Below are positions 16,939 through 25,345 of a DNA stretch of 45,756 nucleotides, piece after piece. Source of the stretch: Coriobacteriia bacterium. GTDB taxonomy: Bacteria; Actinomycetota; Coriobacteriia; Anaerosomatales; Anaerosomataceae. The stretch covers positions 1-45,756 of the forward strand of contig JAUSOQ010000027.1 of assembly GCA_030655755.1 (NCBI GenBank), written 5' to 3'. A program made the position numbers and the translations under genes. The number at the start of each line of letters is the position of its first letter. The first letter of the stretch is position 1. Below the pieces are notes generated by a model. The model was given only the letters and a program-made list of their open reading frames with translations, was not told the origin of the DNA and searched no databases.

Positions 16939-17145
16939 ATGATGGACGTCGTGCCTCCTCACTTCTGCGCCCATTGTGGTTCTGAGAACGAACCGCGCCT
17001 CGGCTACTGTACCGAGTGCAAGGGTCCTGTATGCGCGAAGTGTGGCAACGTTCAGCATGTGCACGGCGAATCTATGGCCATGCATGACATGTGCCTCAAG
17101 CATAGCGAGAATGGCGGATTCTCGATGATCAAGTTCGTGAAGTGA
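16939..17145 (+). CDS. Small zinc-ribbon protein (68 aa), function unknown
   Basis: A cysteine- and histidine-rich small protein: F-C-A-H-C-G, then Y-C-T-E-C-K and V-C-A-K-C-G give three C-x2-C pairs within the first 40 residues, followed by H-V-H and H-D-M-C. That is enough to bind two zinc ions, like a double zinc ribbon or a degenerate B-box. No enzyme domain or membrane segment is seen; it ends F-S-M-I-K-F-V-K. ATG 16939 is followed by a second ATG, and AAAGAGGTGAT lies just upstream inside a hairpin. It sits alone between the DAHP synthase gene and pcrA. It may be an RNA- or protein-binding adaptor; no function is assigned. Confidence 0.75.
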   Translation: MMDVVPPHFCAHCGSENEPRLGYCTECKGPVCAKCGNVQHVHGESMAMHDMCLKHSENGGFSMIKFVK

Positions 17146-17187
17146 TCGGCATCCCCTGGAACCCTGGAGCCGAGCCGTTTCCGCGTG

Positions 17188-17193
17188 TACACT
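17188..17193 (+). promoter_or_regulatory. Candidate -10 element giving a nearly leaderless pcrA message
   Basis: TACACT at 17188-17193 fits the TANNNT -10 pattern and lies nine bases before the pcrA ATG at 17203. Transcription would then start within about three bases of the start codon. No good ribosome-binding site precedes this ATG, which supports leaderless translation. No convincing -35 was seen. Confidence 0.4.
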
Positions 17194-17202
17194 AGACAAC
17201 CT

Positions 17203-19443
17203 ATGAGCTACCTTGTCGACGACCTCAACCCCGCGCAGCGTGACGCTGTCTTGGCAACCGAAGGGCCCCTGCTCGTGTTGGCTGGCGCCGGCTCGGGTAA
17301 GACTCGCGTGCTCACACACCGTGTCGCGTACTTGATCGCCGAGAAGCGCGTGTCGCCGGCGGACATTCTCGCCATCACCTTCACCAACAAAGCCGCGCAG
17401 GAGATGCGTCACCGCCTCGAAGGGATCGTCGGTCCCGGCGTGCGGTCGATGTGGGTGATGACGTTCCACGCGATGTGCGTGCGAATCTTGCGAGGTGACG
17501 CGCATCGCCTCGGCTACACGCGCAACTTCTCGATCTACGACGCCGATGACAGCAAGCGCATGATCTCGTCGATCATGGCCGACCTCGAGATCGATCCCAA
17601 GCAAGCGCCGGTCAAGATGATCTCAGGACGTATATCCTCGGCGAAGAACGATCTCATCGGTCCCGCACGTTTCGTTCAAGATGCCGTCATGCCGCCAATG
17701 AAGATCGTCGCCAAGGTCTACCCGCTCTACCAGCAACGCCTGGTGGCGGCCAACGCGATGGACTTCGATGACCTGCTGGTGAACACGCACCGCCTCTTTG
17801 TCGAGTATCCGGAGGTGCTGGCGTCTTATCAGGACCGATTCCGCTACATCCACGTGGACGAATATCAGGACACCAACCACGCGCAGTACTCGATCGTGAA
17901 CCTGCTGGCCGCCAAGCACCGCAACCTCATGGTGGTCGGCGATGACGATCAGTCGATCTACTCGTGGCGGGGCGCCGATATCCGCAACATCCTCGAGTTC
18001 GAGCAGGACTACCCCGAGGCCACCGTCATCAAGCTCGAGCAGAACTACCGTTCGACGCAGACGATCCTTGCGGCGGCCAATGCGGTGGTCGCCAACAACT
18101 CCGGACGCAAGCCGAAGACGCTGTGGACCGCTAACGTCGGCGGCGAGACGATCACGCGCTACTACGCGAGCGACGAGAAGGACGAGGCGCGCTTCGTTGG
18201 CCAGGAGGTCGAACGGTTGTTGCGCGAGGAGCACCGTGGCTACGACGAGTTCGCGGTCTTCTACCGCACCAACGCACAGTCGCGCACGCTTGAGGACATC
18301 TTCCTACGCATGGGCGTGCCCTACCGCCTCGTCGGCGGCACCCGCTTTTTCGAGCGCGCTGAGATCAAAGACGTGATGTCGTGGCTGCGCGCGGTCGTGA
18401 ACCCCGCAGACATCCAGTCGGTCGAACGTCTGCTCACCAAGCGGCAGGGCATCGGCAAGACGACCGTGGACATGCTCAAGGCACGCTCCTACGAACAGGA
18501 CATCACGCTCTCCGAGGCGATCGAGCGATCAACCGACGAGGACTGGCTCTCCACGGCGCCTCGCCGCAAGGTCGCAGAGCTTGCAGCGGTGCTGGCCGAG
18601 GTCCGCGCGCTGCAGACCGACGCTCTGCGCGAGCGGGTCGAGGAGATCGTGAAGCGCTCAGGGCTTCTCTCGGCGTTAGCGGCTGAGGACACGAGTGAGG
18701 CAGAGGGTCGCGCGGAGAACATCCACGAGTTCTTCGGCGTCGTGCAGGAGTACGACGAGACACACGAGGACGAGGAGCGCACGCTCGAGGCGTTCCTCGA
18801 GTGGATAGCGTTGCGCACAGATCTCGACCAACTTGCCGAGGAAGACCGCTCGGTCACGCTCATGACGCTGCATACGGCCAAGGGCCTTGAGTATCCGGTC
18901 GTCTTCCTGGTGGGTATGGAGGACACGATCTTCCCGCACGCGAACTCGATGTTCGACCCGCAAGGGCTCGAGGAGGAGCGGCGGTTGTGTTACGTGGGTA
19001 TCACGCGTGCTCGCGAGCGTCTGTATCTCACACACGCCAACTCACGCTCGCTCTTCGGCCAGTCGCAGTACAATCCTCCGAGCCGTTTCATCGACGAGGT
19101 GCCCGATGAATGCATACGCACGGAGGGCGTCGGCTCCGCCGGTTTCGGCGCTGCGGCGCCGGGACGTGGCAGGGGCGACCGCGGCGGTTCCATGCGCTGG
19201 TCGAACGGGTTCAGTGCACGGGCGTCTGCTCCCGAGGGACGAGTGTTCGGTTCCGGGCAGCGGCGCAGCAGTGAGCCCAAAGAGAGTCTGCAACTTGCCG
19301 CCGGTGACGTGATCGACCACAAGACCTTCGGCCGTGGCACCGTGCTCGAGGTCAAAAGTGATCGCGTGTCGATCCGTTTTAGTGAACCAGCGGGTACGAA
19401 GAACCTTCTGATAGGGTACGCTCCGATACGTAAGGTCGAGTGA
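17203..19443 (+). CDS. pcrA: ATP-dependent DNA helicase PcrA (UvrD family)
   Basis: A 746-residue superfamily 1A helicase. It starts LNPAQRDAVLATEGPLLVLA (the Q motif), then the Walker A loop G-A-G-S-G-K-T near 30-36, motif Ia T-F-T-N-K-A-A-Q-E-M, motif II V-D-E-Y-Q-D-T-N, motif III V-G-D-D-D-Q-S-I-Y-S-W-R-G-A, motif IV E-Q-N-Y-R-S and motif VI Y-V-G-I-T-R-A-R. A basic, glycine-rich linker near 640-690 leads to a C-terminal Tudor-like domain ending G-Y-A-P-I-R-K-V-E, the PcrA hallmark that binds RNA polymerase. It acts in nucleotide excision repair and removal of blocked complexes. I start it at ATG 17203; the GTG at 17185 overlaps the candidate promoter. The stop overlaps a possible upstream start of the next frame. 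Confidence 0.96.
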   Translation: MSYLVDDLNPAQRDAVLATEGPLLVLAGAGSGKTRVLTHRVAYLIAEKRVSPADILAITFTNKAAQEMRHRLEGIVGPGVRSMWVMTFHAMCVRILRGDAHRLGYTRNFSIYDADDSKRMISSIMADLEIDPKQAPVKMISGRISSAKNDLIGPARFVQDAVMPPMKIVAKVYPLYQQRLVAANAMDFDDLLVNTHRLFVEYPEVLASYQDRFRYIHVDEYQDTNHAQYSIVNLLAAKHRNLMVVGDDDQSIYSWRGADIRNILEFEQDYPEATVIKLEQNYRSTQTILAAANAVVANNSGRKPKTLWTANVGGETITRYYASDEKDEARFVGQEVERLLREEHRGYDEFAVFYRTNAQSRTLEDIFLRMGVPYRLVGGTRFFERAEIKDVMSWLRAVVNPADIQSVERLLTKRQGIGKTTVDMLKARSYEQDITLSEAIERSTDEDWLSTAPRRKVAELAAVLAEVRALQTDALRERVEEIVKRSGLLSALAAEDTSEAEGRAENIHEFFGVVQEYDETHEDEERTLEAFLEWIALRTDLDQLAEEDRSVTLMTLHTAKGLEYPVVFLVGMEDTIFPHANSMFDPQGLEEERRLCYVGITRARERLYLTHANSRSLFGQSQYNPPSRFIDEVPDECIRTEGVGSAGFGAAAPGRGRGDRGGSMRWSNGFSARASAPEGRVFGSGQRRSSEPKESLQLAAGDVIDHKTFGRGTVLEVKSDRVSIRFSEPAGTKNLLIGYAPIRKVE

Positions 19444-19478
19444 TCCTCGGTGGTCTTCGGGCCGTGAAGGGAGTGAGA

Positions 19479-21107
19479 ATGGGGCAGATCCTCGTCTTCG
19501 GTCACCGCAACCCGGACAACGACTCCATATGTTCGGCGGTCGCCTACGCGCACCTCAAGAATCGCACGGATGCTGAGAATGTGTACGTGCCGGCGCGCCT
19601 CGGCCCGGTGCCCCCCGAGACCGCGTGGGTCTTCGAGCGTTTCGGTGCGGACCTGCCCGATGAGATCGCTCATGTGCGTACGCGTGTACGCGATGTCATG
19701 ATCGGCGAGGTCGTCTCGGTCGCTCCTGACGAGAACATGCTGTTGGCGGGTCGACTCATGCGACAGCACGGCATTCGCGCACTACCGGTCGTCGATGAGG
19801 GTGGTGTGGTGCGCGGTCTGGTGAACGTCAACATCCTTGCCGAGCGCTACATCGAGGAGACTGATGTTGCGGACTTCACCAGTCTGCCGGTGAGTGTAGG
19901 TCAGCTCGCGCAGGTACTGGACGGCAGCGTGCTTGAGGGCGACCCGGCTGCGGTTCTCTCTGGTGGCGTGCTGATCGGCGCGATGGAGCCCGAGACCATG
20001 TGTGGCTACATCAGACCCGGTGACACACTCATCGTTGGCGATCGTGTCCGCAGCCAGCCGATGGCGGTCGAGGCGGGTATCGCATGCCTGATCGTCACTG
20101 GAGGCGCCACACCCGAAGACGGCGTCGTCGAACTTGCGGCACGTAGGGGAGCTGCAGTGATCTCCTCTGCACACGATACCTATGCGACGGCGCGTCTTGT
20201 GAACTTGAGTCACAGTGTCGGCGAGATCATGGATACCAACCTGCTGCTTGTCGGTCCCGATATGCTCCTGTCAGAGGTTGCCGAGGACCTCGTCGAGTCG
20301 CCACACCGTGAGGCGGTCGTTGTCGATGACGGTGGCAAGCTGCTGGGCATGATAACGCGCACGAACCTGGCGCGCGGACTGCGCCGCCGCATCATCCTGC
20401 TCGATCACAACGAGCTCGCGCAGTCGGCCTCCGGTGTCGAGGAGGCTACGATCGTCGAGATCGTGGACCACCACCGCGTGGGTGACGTGCAGACCGCTGC
20501 ACCGATCCTGTTCCTGAACATGCCGGTGGGCTCCACCGCTACGATCGTGGCCGAGCGATACCGCGAACTTGGCGTTGACGTGCCGATCTCCGTGGCCGGT
20601 CTGCTGCTCTCGGCGGTGCTGTCCGATACCGTGCTGTTGAAATCGCCCACGACCACTGCGATCGATCGTGAGGTCGCGGAGCGGCTTGCGGCGCTGCTGA
20701 AGCTCGAGCCGCTGGAGTTCGGCATGGAGATGTTTAAGGCACGCTCGGCATATGAGACCTTCTCGGCGGAACGTGTCGTGGGCGCCGACCTCAAGGAGTA
20801 TCGCATCGGTGACGCAGCCATCGCGATCGGGCAGGTGGAGACGGTTGACGCCGGCGAGATCCTGGCTCACCGTGATGAGATCGTGGCTGCCATGCGCGCG
20901 CTGCGTGAGGCGCGCCGCTACGACCTCGTGCTGCTGATGGTGACCGATGTCGTGCGGGAGGGGAGCGATATCGTGGCCGAGGGTAGGACGCGTATCGCCG
21001 AGCGGGGTCTGGGCGTGTCGTTCGCGAATGGATCCGCCTGGATGGATGGCGTGCTCTCGCGCAAGAAGCAGGTCGCCGCGCGTCTACTCGAGGCGGTGGG
21101 CGCATGA
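19479..21107 (+). CDS. ppaC: Family II (manganese) inorganic pyrophosphatase with inserted CBS-DRTGG-CBS module
   Basis: A 542-residue DHH-family enzyme. The metal site begins F-G-H-R-N-P-D-N-D-S (near 7-16), and later L-D-H-N-E (near 321) and E-I-V-D-H-H-R (near 342) complete it. Between them lie a CBS motif (T-R-V-R-D-V-M onwards, about 70-125), a DRTGG domain (about 130-245) and a second CBS motif (V-G-E-I-M-D-T-N-L, about 245-305). C-terminally A-R-S-A-Y, then F-A-N-G-S-A-W, precede S-R-K-K-Q, the DHHA2 substrate Arg-Lys-Lys. It splits pyrophosphate; in CBS-DRTGG enzymes AMP/ADP and diadenosine polyphosphates are known regulators. ATG 19479 follows AAGGGAGTGAGA. It is unrelated in function to pcrA upstream but probably co-transcribed. 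Confidence 0.93.
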   Translation: MGQILVFGHRNPDNDSICSAVAYAHLKNRTDAENVYVPARLGPVPPETAWVFERFGADLPDEIAHVRTRVRDVMIGEVVSVAPDENMLLAGRLMRQHGIRALPVVDEGGVVRGLVNVNILAERYIEETDVADFTSLPVSVGQLAQVLDGSVLEGDPAAVLSGGVLIGAMEPETMCGYIRPGDTLIVGDRVRSQPMAVEAGIACLIVTGGATPEDGVVELAARRGAAVISSAHDTYATARLVNLSHSVGEIMDTNLLLVGPDMLLSEVAEDLVESPHREAVVVDDGGKLLGMITRTNLARGLRRRIILLDHNELAQSASGVEEATIVEIVDHHRVGDVQTAAPILFLNMPVGSTATIVAERYRELGVDVPISVAGLLLSAVLSDTVLLKSPTTTAIDREVAERLAALLKLEPLEFGMEMFKARSAYETFSAERVVGADLKEYRIGDAAIAIGQVETVDAGEILAHRDEIVAAMRALREARRYDLVLLMVTDVVREGSDIVAEGRTRIAERGLGVSFANGSAWMDGVLSRKKQVAARLLEAVGA

Positions 21108-21787
21108 GCCCGATGGTGCCCCGCCGGGTCTCCTGGCAGCGCGACCCGCGTTCCGGACTGCTGGTCATCGCGTTCGGCGTCGCGGTCGTGTCGTTTCTCG
21201 TACTTACAGCCGCAGTTCTGCTGCTGCCTGCTTTTCTGACCTTCGACGCCCACATCTCCGAGCTTGTGCGCGATATCTCGCTGCCGGGGCTGGAAGGCGT
21301 CGCGCGTCTCTTCACGACGTTGGGCAGCTTCTGGGTCATGAGCGTGCTCACACTCGGGGCGAGCGCCTATCTGTACGTGCGCGGCCGCAGAGCCGAGGCG
21401 CTGCTGCTCGTACTCACCGTGTCGTTGGGCGCGCTGCTCGGGGAGGGGCTCAAGCTGGTCGTCGGTCGCGTGCGCCCCGCGCTCGAGTACGCTCGCATCG
21501 CCATACCTGCGTCCTACAGCTTTCCGTCCGGTCACGCTCTCGCGGCGACCGAGTTCTTCGGCACGGTCGGCTTCATCTCCCTGATAGGTGAACATCGACT
21601 GCGACGTGCCGTGCTCATCGTGGCGGGGTGCGTCATGGTGTCCGTCGCGGTCGGACTCTCGCGCGTCTACCTTGGCGTGCACTTCCTTGGCGACGTCCTT
21701 GGAGGATGGTTGTTGGGCGTGGCGTGGGTGACGCTGATGATCCTTCTGGGCGCGACCTGGGGTGCGGGAGTCATCCAGGACGACTAG
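21104..21787 (+). CDS. PAP2-superfamily membrane phosphatase
   Basis: A 227-residue protein with about six membrane spans. The three phosphatase motifs are clear: K-L-V-V-G-R-V-R-P, S-Y-S-F-P-S-G-H-A and S-R-V-Y-L-G-V-H-F-L-G-D-V. The motif 2 and 3 histidines are in place, so it should be active. Substrates for such enzymes include undecaprenyl pyrophosphate, phosphatidic acid and phosphatidylglycerol phosphate; recycling of undecaprenyl pyrophosphate would suit a cell making polysaccharide, but this is a guess. Its ATG overlaps the pyrophosphatase stop (ATGA). At its 3' end it converges on phoR with a four-base overlap, leaving no room for a separate terminator. Confidence 0.88.
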   Translation: MSPMVPRRVSWQRDPRSGLLVIAFGVAVVSFLVLTAAVLLLPAFLTFDAHISELVRDISLPGLEGVARLFTTLGSFWVMSVLTLGASAYLYVRGRRAEALLLVLTVSLGALLGEGLKLVVGRVRPALEYARIAIPASYSFPSGHALAATEFFGTVGFISLIGEHRLRRAVLIVAGCVMVSVAVGLSRVYLGVHFLGDVLGGWLLGVAWVTLMILLGATWGAGVIQDD

Positions 21788-23541
21788 CGGGCCCTGGGAA
21801 GTACGATCGTCACGCTCGTACCGACGTCAGGTGCCGAGTCTATCGCCACGTGACCTCCCGAGCGTTCCACGACATGACGCACGAGTGAGAGCCCCAGCCC
21901 TGTGCCGCCACTGTCTCGCACCCGTGATCGGTCCACGCGATAGAAGCGCTCGAACACCCTCGGCAGGTCTTCTGTGGGGATCCCCACGCCAGTGTCTGTG
22001 ATGACGAGTCGGACGTCCGACTCGTCAGCCAGCACGCAAACAGTGACCGAGCCTGTGGATGTGTAGGAGATCGCGTTGGCTAGGAGGTTGTCGAGCGCTA
22101 TCGCGACATCCGTCCGGTCTGCAGCCGCGAAGACGTCCTCGGCACTGACTGTCGAGTAGTCCGCAGTGAGTTCGAGCCCTTTGGCTGAGGCCGCCCGCGA
22201 GTGAGCTGCGAGCGAGAGATCGATCGCCTCGCGAAGGTCGGTGATGGCGCCCTCAGCAGGGAGGGTCTCCAGGCGCGACAGGTCGAGGAGGTCGAGCACA
22301 AGCTGACGCATGCGCGCGGCCTCGGCGCGGATCTGGCTGACGAATGCCAGTGCTTGCTCGGCGTCGCCGTCGGTCGCGGCGCTCTCCGCGGACCCTGCCA
22401 GTAGCAGGATGCCGGCGGTGGGGGTCTTGAGTTCGTGGGACGCGTTGGCGACGAAGTCGCGTCGCATGCGTTCGACACGCGTCCGGTCGGTGATATCGGC
22501 GACCACGACCAGGCTGCGTGTGGTCTGCGGCGCGCCCTCCAGCGGTACCACGGTGAGCCGGAACGAGCGACCGCGCGGGTCGGGTCCGATGTCAGTACAA
22601 CTGGTTCGGCCCGTTGCGAGGCCCTCGCGGATGGCGGTACTCAGTGAGGCGGGCAGTCCGCTATCCACGAGCGAGCGTTTCGGAGCGGGGATGAGTGAGA
22701 AGAGCTCGCGTGCGGCTCGGTTGGAGACCGCGATCTGCTCGCCCTCGAGCAGGAAGACGGCATCCTCGAGGCCATCGAGTACCGCGTGCAGGTCGGCTTG
22801 CTCGGTCTCGAGCGCCCCGATGCGCTCGCGCAGTTGCGTGCGCAGGCGCGCAAGTGCCTCGGCCAGCGGCGCGAGAGCTCCGCTCTCGTCGGGGACCGAT
22901 GCGTTCAAGTTGCCGGACGCCATGGTGGTTGCAGCCTCTGCGAGTCGTTCGACCGGGCGCGCTGTTGCGGCGGCTATACGCACTCCCACGCCGAGAGCGA
23001 GTACGAGTGCGGCGCCAAGCAGAGCGAGGCCGGTGCTTCTGGTCTGGGCACTCAGTTCCCGGATGCGTTCCAGCGATTCCGAGACACGCAGTGCGACACG
23101 CTTGCCCTGGAAGCTCGCGGGGACGGCGACGTACATCTGCTGGATGCCCTGGGTCGCCGATTCGCGGATATCCCGGCCGATACTGCCGGCCAGCGCGGCC
23201 GCCACCTCCGGCCGGTTCGCATGGTTCTCCATCGCCGCCGGGTCCTCCTCGCTGTCCGCGAGGATCACTCCGTTGGAGGCGACCACCGTCATGCGGAGGT
23301 CGGTTCGCGCAACGAGGCTGTTGACCGAGGACGTGAGGTCGATGTCCGTCTGGCCGAGCACGAGTACGCCCGCCTGGGCGACGCTCTGGAGGTGTGTCTG
23401 CTGCTGTTCTATGACGGTGTCCGTCAACGGGCCGAACAGGCTCCAGCCCCACAGGCCTGCGAAGAGGGCCACGATGACGACGTAGCCGAGCGCAAGGCGA
23501 ACCCGGTACGACGATGTCCATGTGCGAACGGCCTCGGCCAC
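21784..23541 (-). CDS. phoR: Sensor histidine kinase, PhoR type
   Basis: A 585-residue membrane kinase: first membrane helix about 14-36, extracytoplasmic domain 37-165, second helix about 170-192, HAMP 193-245, PAS 250-355, then the phosphoacceptor motif F-V-A-N-A-S-H-E-L-K-T-P with His369, and the ATPase domain with N-box D-N-L-L-A-N-A (484-490), D-T-G-V-G-I-P (516-522) and G-G-T-G-L-G-L. HAMP-PAS-HisKA order is that of Gram-positive PhoR/WalK. Paired with the regulator overlapping its start, and divergent from pstSCAB, it should respond to phosphate limitation. GTG 23541 overlaps the stop codon of the regulator (TAGTG), so translation is coupled. E. coli PhoR lacks a large external domain, so this one may sense something directly. 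Confidence 0.88.
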   Translation of the reverse strand: MAEAVRTWTSSYRVRLALGYVVIVALFAGLWGWSLFGPLTDTVIEQQQTHLQSVAQAGVLVLGQTDIDLTSSVNSLVARTDLRMTVVASNGVILADSEEDPAAMENHANRPEVAAALAGSIGRDIRESATQGIQQMYVAVPASFQGKRVALRVSESLERIRELSAQTRSTGLALLGAALVLALGVGVRIAAATARPVERLAEAATTMASGNLNASVPDESGALAPLAEALARLRTQLRERIGALETEQADLHAVLDGLEDAVFLLEGEQIAVSNRAARELFSLIPAPKRSLVDSGLPASLSTAIREGLATGRTSCTDIGPDPRGRSFRLTVVPLEGAPQTTRSLVVVADITDRTRVERMRRDFVANASHELKTPTAGILLLAGSAESAATDGDAEQALAFVSQIRAEAARMRQLVLDLLDLSRLETLPAEGAITDLREAIDLSLAAHSRAASAKGLELTADYSTVSAEDVFAAADRTDVAIALDNLLANAISYTSTGSVTVCVLADESDVRLVITDTGVGIPTEDLPRVFERFYRVDRSRVRDSGGTGLGLSLVRHVVERSGGHVAIDSAPDVGTSVTIVLPRAR

Positions 23542-24254
23542 TACGTGTGCGCCTCGCTCTCTGCAGAGGGCATGATCTCAAAGCGATAGCCGATGCCGTG
23601 GACGGTTTGGATGTAGTCGTAGGCGGAGTACTCCTCGAGTGCCTGGCGAAGGCGACGGATATGCACGTCGATCGTCCGCGAAGAGGGGAGGAAGTCATAC
23701 CCCCAGACCTCGCTGGCGAGGCGTTGCCGCGACATGAGTAACCCCGGGTTCGCGGCCAACGCGACGAGCAGCTGGAACTCCTTGAGACGCAATTTGACCT
23801 GTTGCCCCGCGACCCACAGACGGAACTGGCCGACCTCGATGCGCAGGTCGCCCGCTTCGATGACGTCTTCTTGCTGGAGGATATGGCGCTCCCGGACCCG
23901 CCGCAGATTGGCTCGAACGCGCGCAAGAAGCTCCTCCATGGAGAACGGCTTCGTGATGTAGTCGTCGGCTCCGGCGTCCAGGCCGCGCACCTTGTCGCGC
24001 TCCTGGTCGAGAGCGGTGACCATGACGATGGCCACCTCGGCGTCCGTGCCCCTGAGTCGCTCCGCGAACGTGTAGCCGTCGACGCCCGGGAGCATGAGAT
24101 CGAGGAGGACGAGGTCGGGTGACTCTTGCTCCGCCATAGTGAGGCCTTCGATGCCGTCACCGGTCGTCAGGGTCTCGAAACCGGCGCGCCGCAGCGCGTA
24201 GTCCACGGTCTGTCTGATGATCGGATCGTCCTCCACGACGAGGATTCGTGCCAT
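23541..24254 (-). CDS. phoP: OmpR/PhoB-family response regulator
   Basis: A 237-residue regulator. The receiver domain (about 1-118) begins MARILVVEDDPIIRQTVDYA, with the acidic pocket at E8-D9, phosphorylated Asp52 in L-L-D-L-M-L-P-G and Lys in I-T-K-P-F. The C-terminal winged helix has R-L-K-E-F-Q-L-L and S-S-R-T-I-D-V-H-I-R-R-L-R, ending at Y-R-F. ATG 24254 has TTGGAG seven bases upstream; longer readings start inside that site. The Pho-box-like repeats in the divergent interval (24309-24360) are its likely targets, regulating itself and pst. Paralogues such as MtrA look similar, but the location beside pst favours PhoP. Confidence 0.88.
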   Translation of the reverse strand: MARILVVEDDPIIRQTVDYALRRAGFETLTTGDGIEGLTMAEQESPDLVLLDLMLPGVDGYTFAERLRGTDAEVAIVMVTALDQERDKVRGLDAGADDYITKPFSMEELLARVRANLRRVRERHILQQEDVIEAGDLRIEVGQFRLWVAGQQVKLRLKEFQLLVALAANPGLLMSRQRLASEVWGYDFLPSSRTIDVHIRRLRQALEEYSAYDYIQTVHGIGYRFEIMPSAESEAHT

Positions 24255-24308
24255 CACAAGCTCCAATCAGGATAGCCGTCCCGGGCCATCATGCCAGGGT
24301 GTCGCGGA

Positions 24309-24360
24309 ATGTAAAAGGCATTTAACAAAGGTTTCACAGAGAGGATGTGAGGGTTTACAT
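24309..24360. promoter_or_regulatory. Pho-box-like 11-bp repeats between phoP and pstS
   Basis: TTTAACA (24321), TTTCACA (24332) and TTTACAT (24354) sit on an 11-base grid (steps of 11 and 22), the spacing used by PhoB and PhoP direct-repeat sites. ATGTAAA at 24309-24315 is the exact reverse complement of the TTTACAT at 24354, so one unit faces phoP. The unit expected at 24343 is not recognisable. Both phoPR and pstSCAB could be regulated from here. Confidence 0.6.
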
Positions 24361-24462
24361 CGGTGCAACCACTTGCCGCTGCTGGCGACCTACGCTGGTC
24401 ATGCGTCGACGGCAGGGTGCCGCCGGCGGGAAACGTATCCTGACTTTAAGGGAGAGGGATCT

Positions 24463-25341
24463 GTGAACAAGAAGCAGGTAGTCGCTCTCGGACTTGTGCT
24501 CGCAATGCTGTTCGGTGCCTTCGCGCTGGCCGGTTGCGGCAAGACCGAGGACGCCACGGACGGCACGACCGAGCCGGTTGCCGAGGAGCTCACGGGTGCT
24601 ATCAACATCGAGGGCTCCGACACGCTGGTGAACGTCGCCGGTGCGTGGGCCGACGCATTCATGACCGAGAACCCCGGCGTCATGATCTCGGTCAAGGGTG
24701 GCGGCTCCGGTACCGGTATCGCCGCGCTCATCAACGGTACGGTGGACTTCGCGGACGCGTCTCGTGAGATCAAGGACGAGGAGATCCAGCAGGCCAGTGA
24801 CAACGGGATCGACCCGGTGGAGCACAGGGTCGCCATCGATGGCATCGCCATCGTCGTGAACTCCGGCAACGGTGTCGAGGCGCTCACTATGGACCAGCTC
24901 GGCAAGATCTACCGTGGCGAGATCACCAACTGGAAGGACGTCGGTGGTGCGGACAAAGCCATCGTCCTCCTCTCGCGTGACAGCTCCTCGGGAACGTACG
25001 AGTACTTTAAGGAAGCGGTCGTCGGTAAGGACGCCGAGTACGCCAAGGAGGCCAAGCTCCTGCCTTCGAACCAGGCGATCGCCGACGAGGTCAAGGCCAA
25101 CGACGCGGCCATCGGCTACATCGGCCTCGGCTACCTCACCCCGGACGTCAAGGTCGTCGCGGTGGATGGCGTGAAGGCCTCCGTCGAGACCGCCAAGGAC
25201 GGCAGCTACCCGATCAGCCGCTACCTGTACATGTACAGCAACGGCGAGCTGAGCGACGTCATGCAGGCGTACCTGGACTGGATCCTCGGCTCCGACGGTC
25301 AGAAGATCGTAGCCGACGAGGGCTTCGTCCCGCTGCAGTAG
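24463..25341 (+). CDS. pstS: Phosphate ABC transporter, substrate-binding lipoprotein PstS
   Basis: A 292-residue periplasmic-binding-type protein. The signal peptide has M-N-K-K then a hydrophobic core ending L-A-G-C-G, a lipobox, so the mature protein starts at Cys24 and is lipid-anchored. The phosphate-binding residues lie in I-E-G-S-D-T-L (near 47-53), K-G-G-G-S-G-T-G (near 74-81) and S-R-D-S-S-S-G-T-Y (near 170-178), as in PstS. Start GTG 24463 follows AAGGGAGAGGG. It leads the pstSCAB operon, four bases before pstC, and lies downstream of Pho-box-like repeats, so it should be strongly expressed when phosphate is low. Confidence 0.95.
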   Translation: MNKKQVVALGLVLAMLFGAFALAGCGKTEDATDGTTEPVAEELTGAINIEGSDTLVNVAGAWADAFMTENPGVMISVKGGGSGTGIAALINGTVDFADASREIKDEEIQQASDNGIDPVEHRVAIDGIAIVVNSGNGVEALTMDQLGKIYRGEITNWKDVGGADKAIVLLSRDSSSGTYEYFKEAVVGKDAEYAKEAKLLPSNQAIADEVKANDAAIGYIGLGYLTPDVKVVAVDGVKASVETAKDGSYPISRYLYMYSNGELSDVMQAYLDWILGSDGQKIVADEGFVPLQ

Positions 25342-25345
25342 CACA

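Noticed and set aside
22310-23485. Long open frame (391 codons) on the plus strand opposite phoR
   Set aside because: The opposite strand encodes a complete histidine kinase with all motifs. The plus-strand product is low-complexity Ser/Arg/Ala and is a high-GC shadow.
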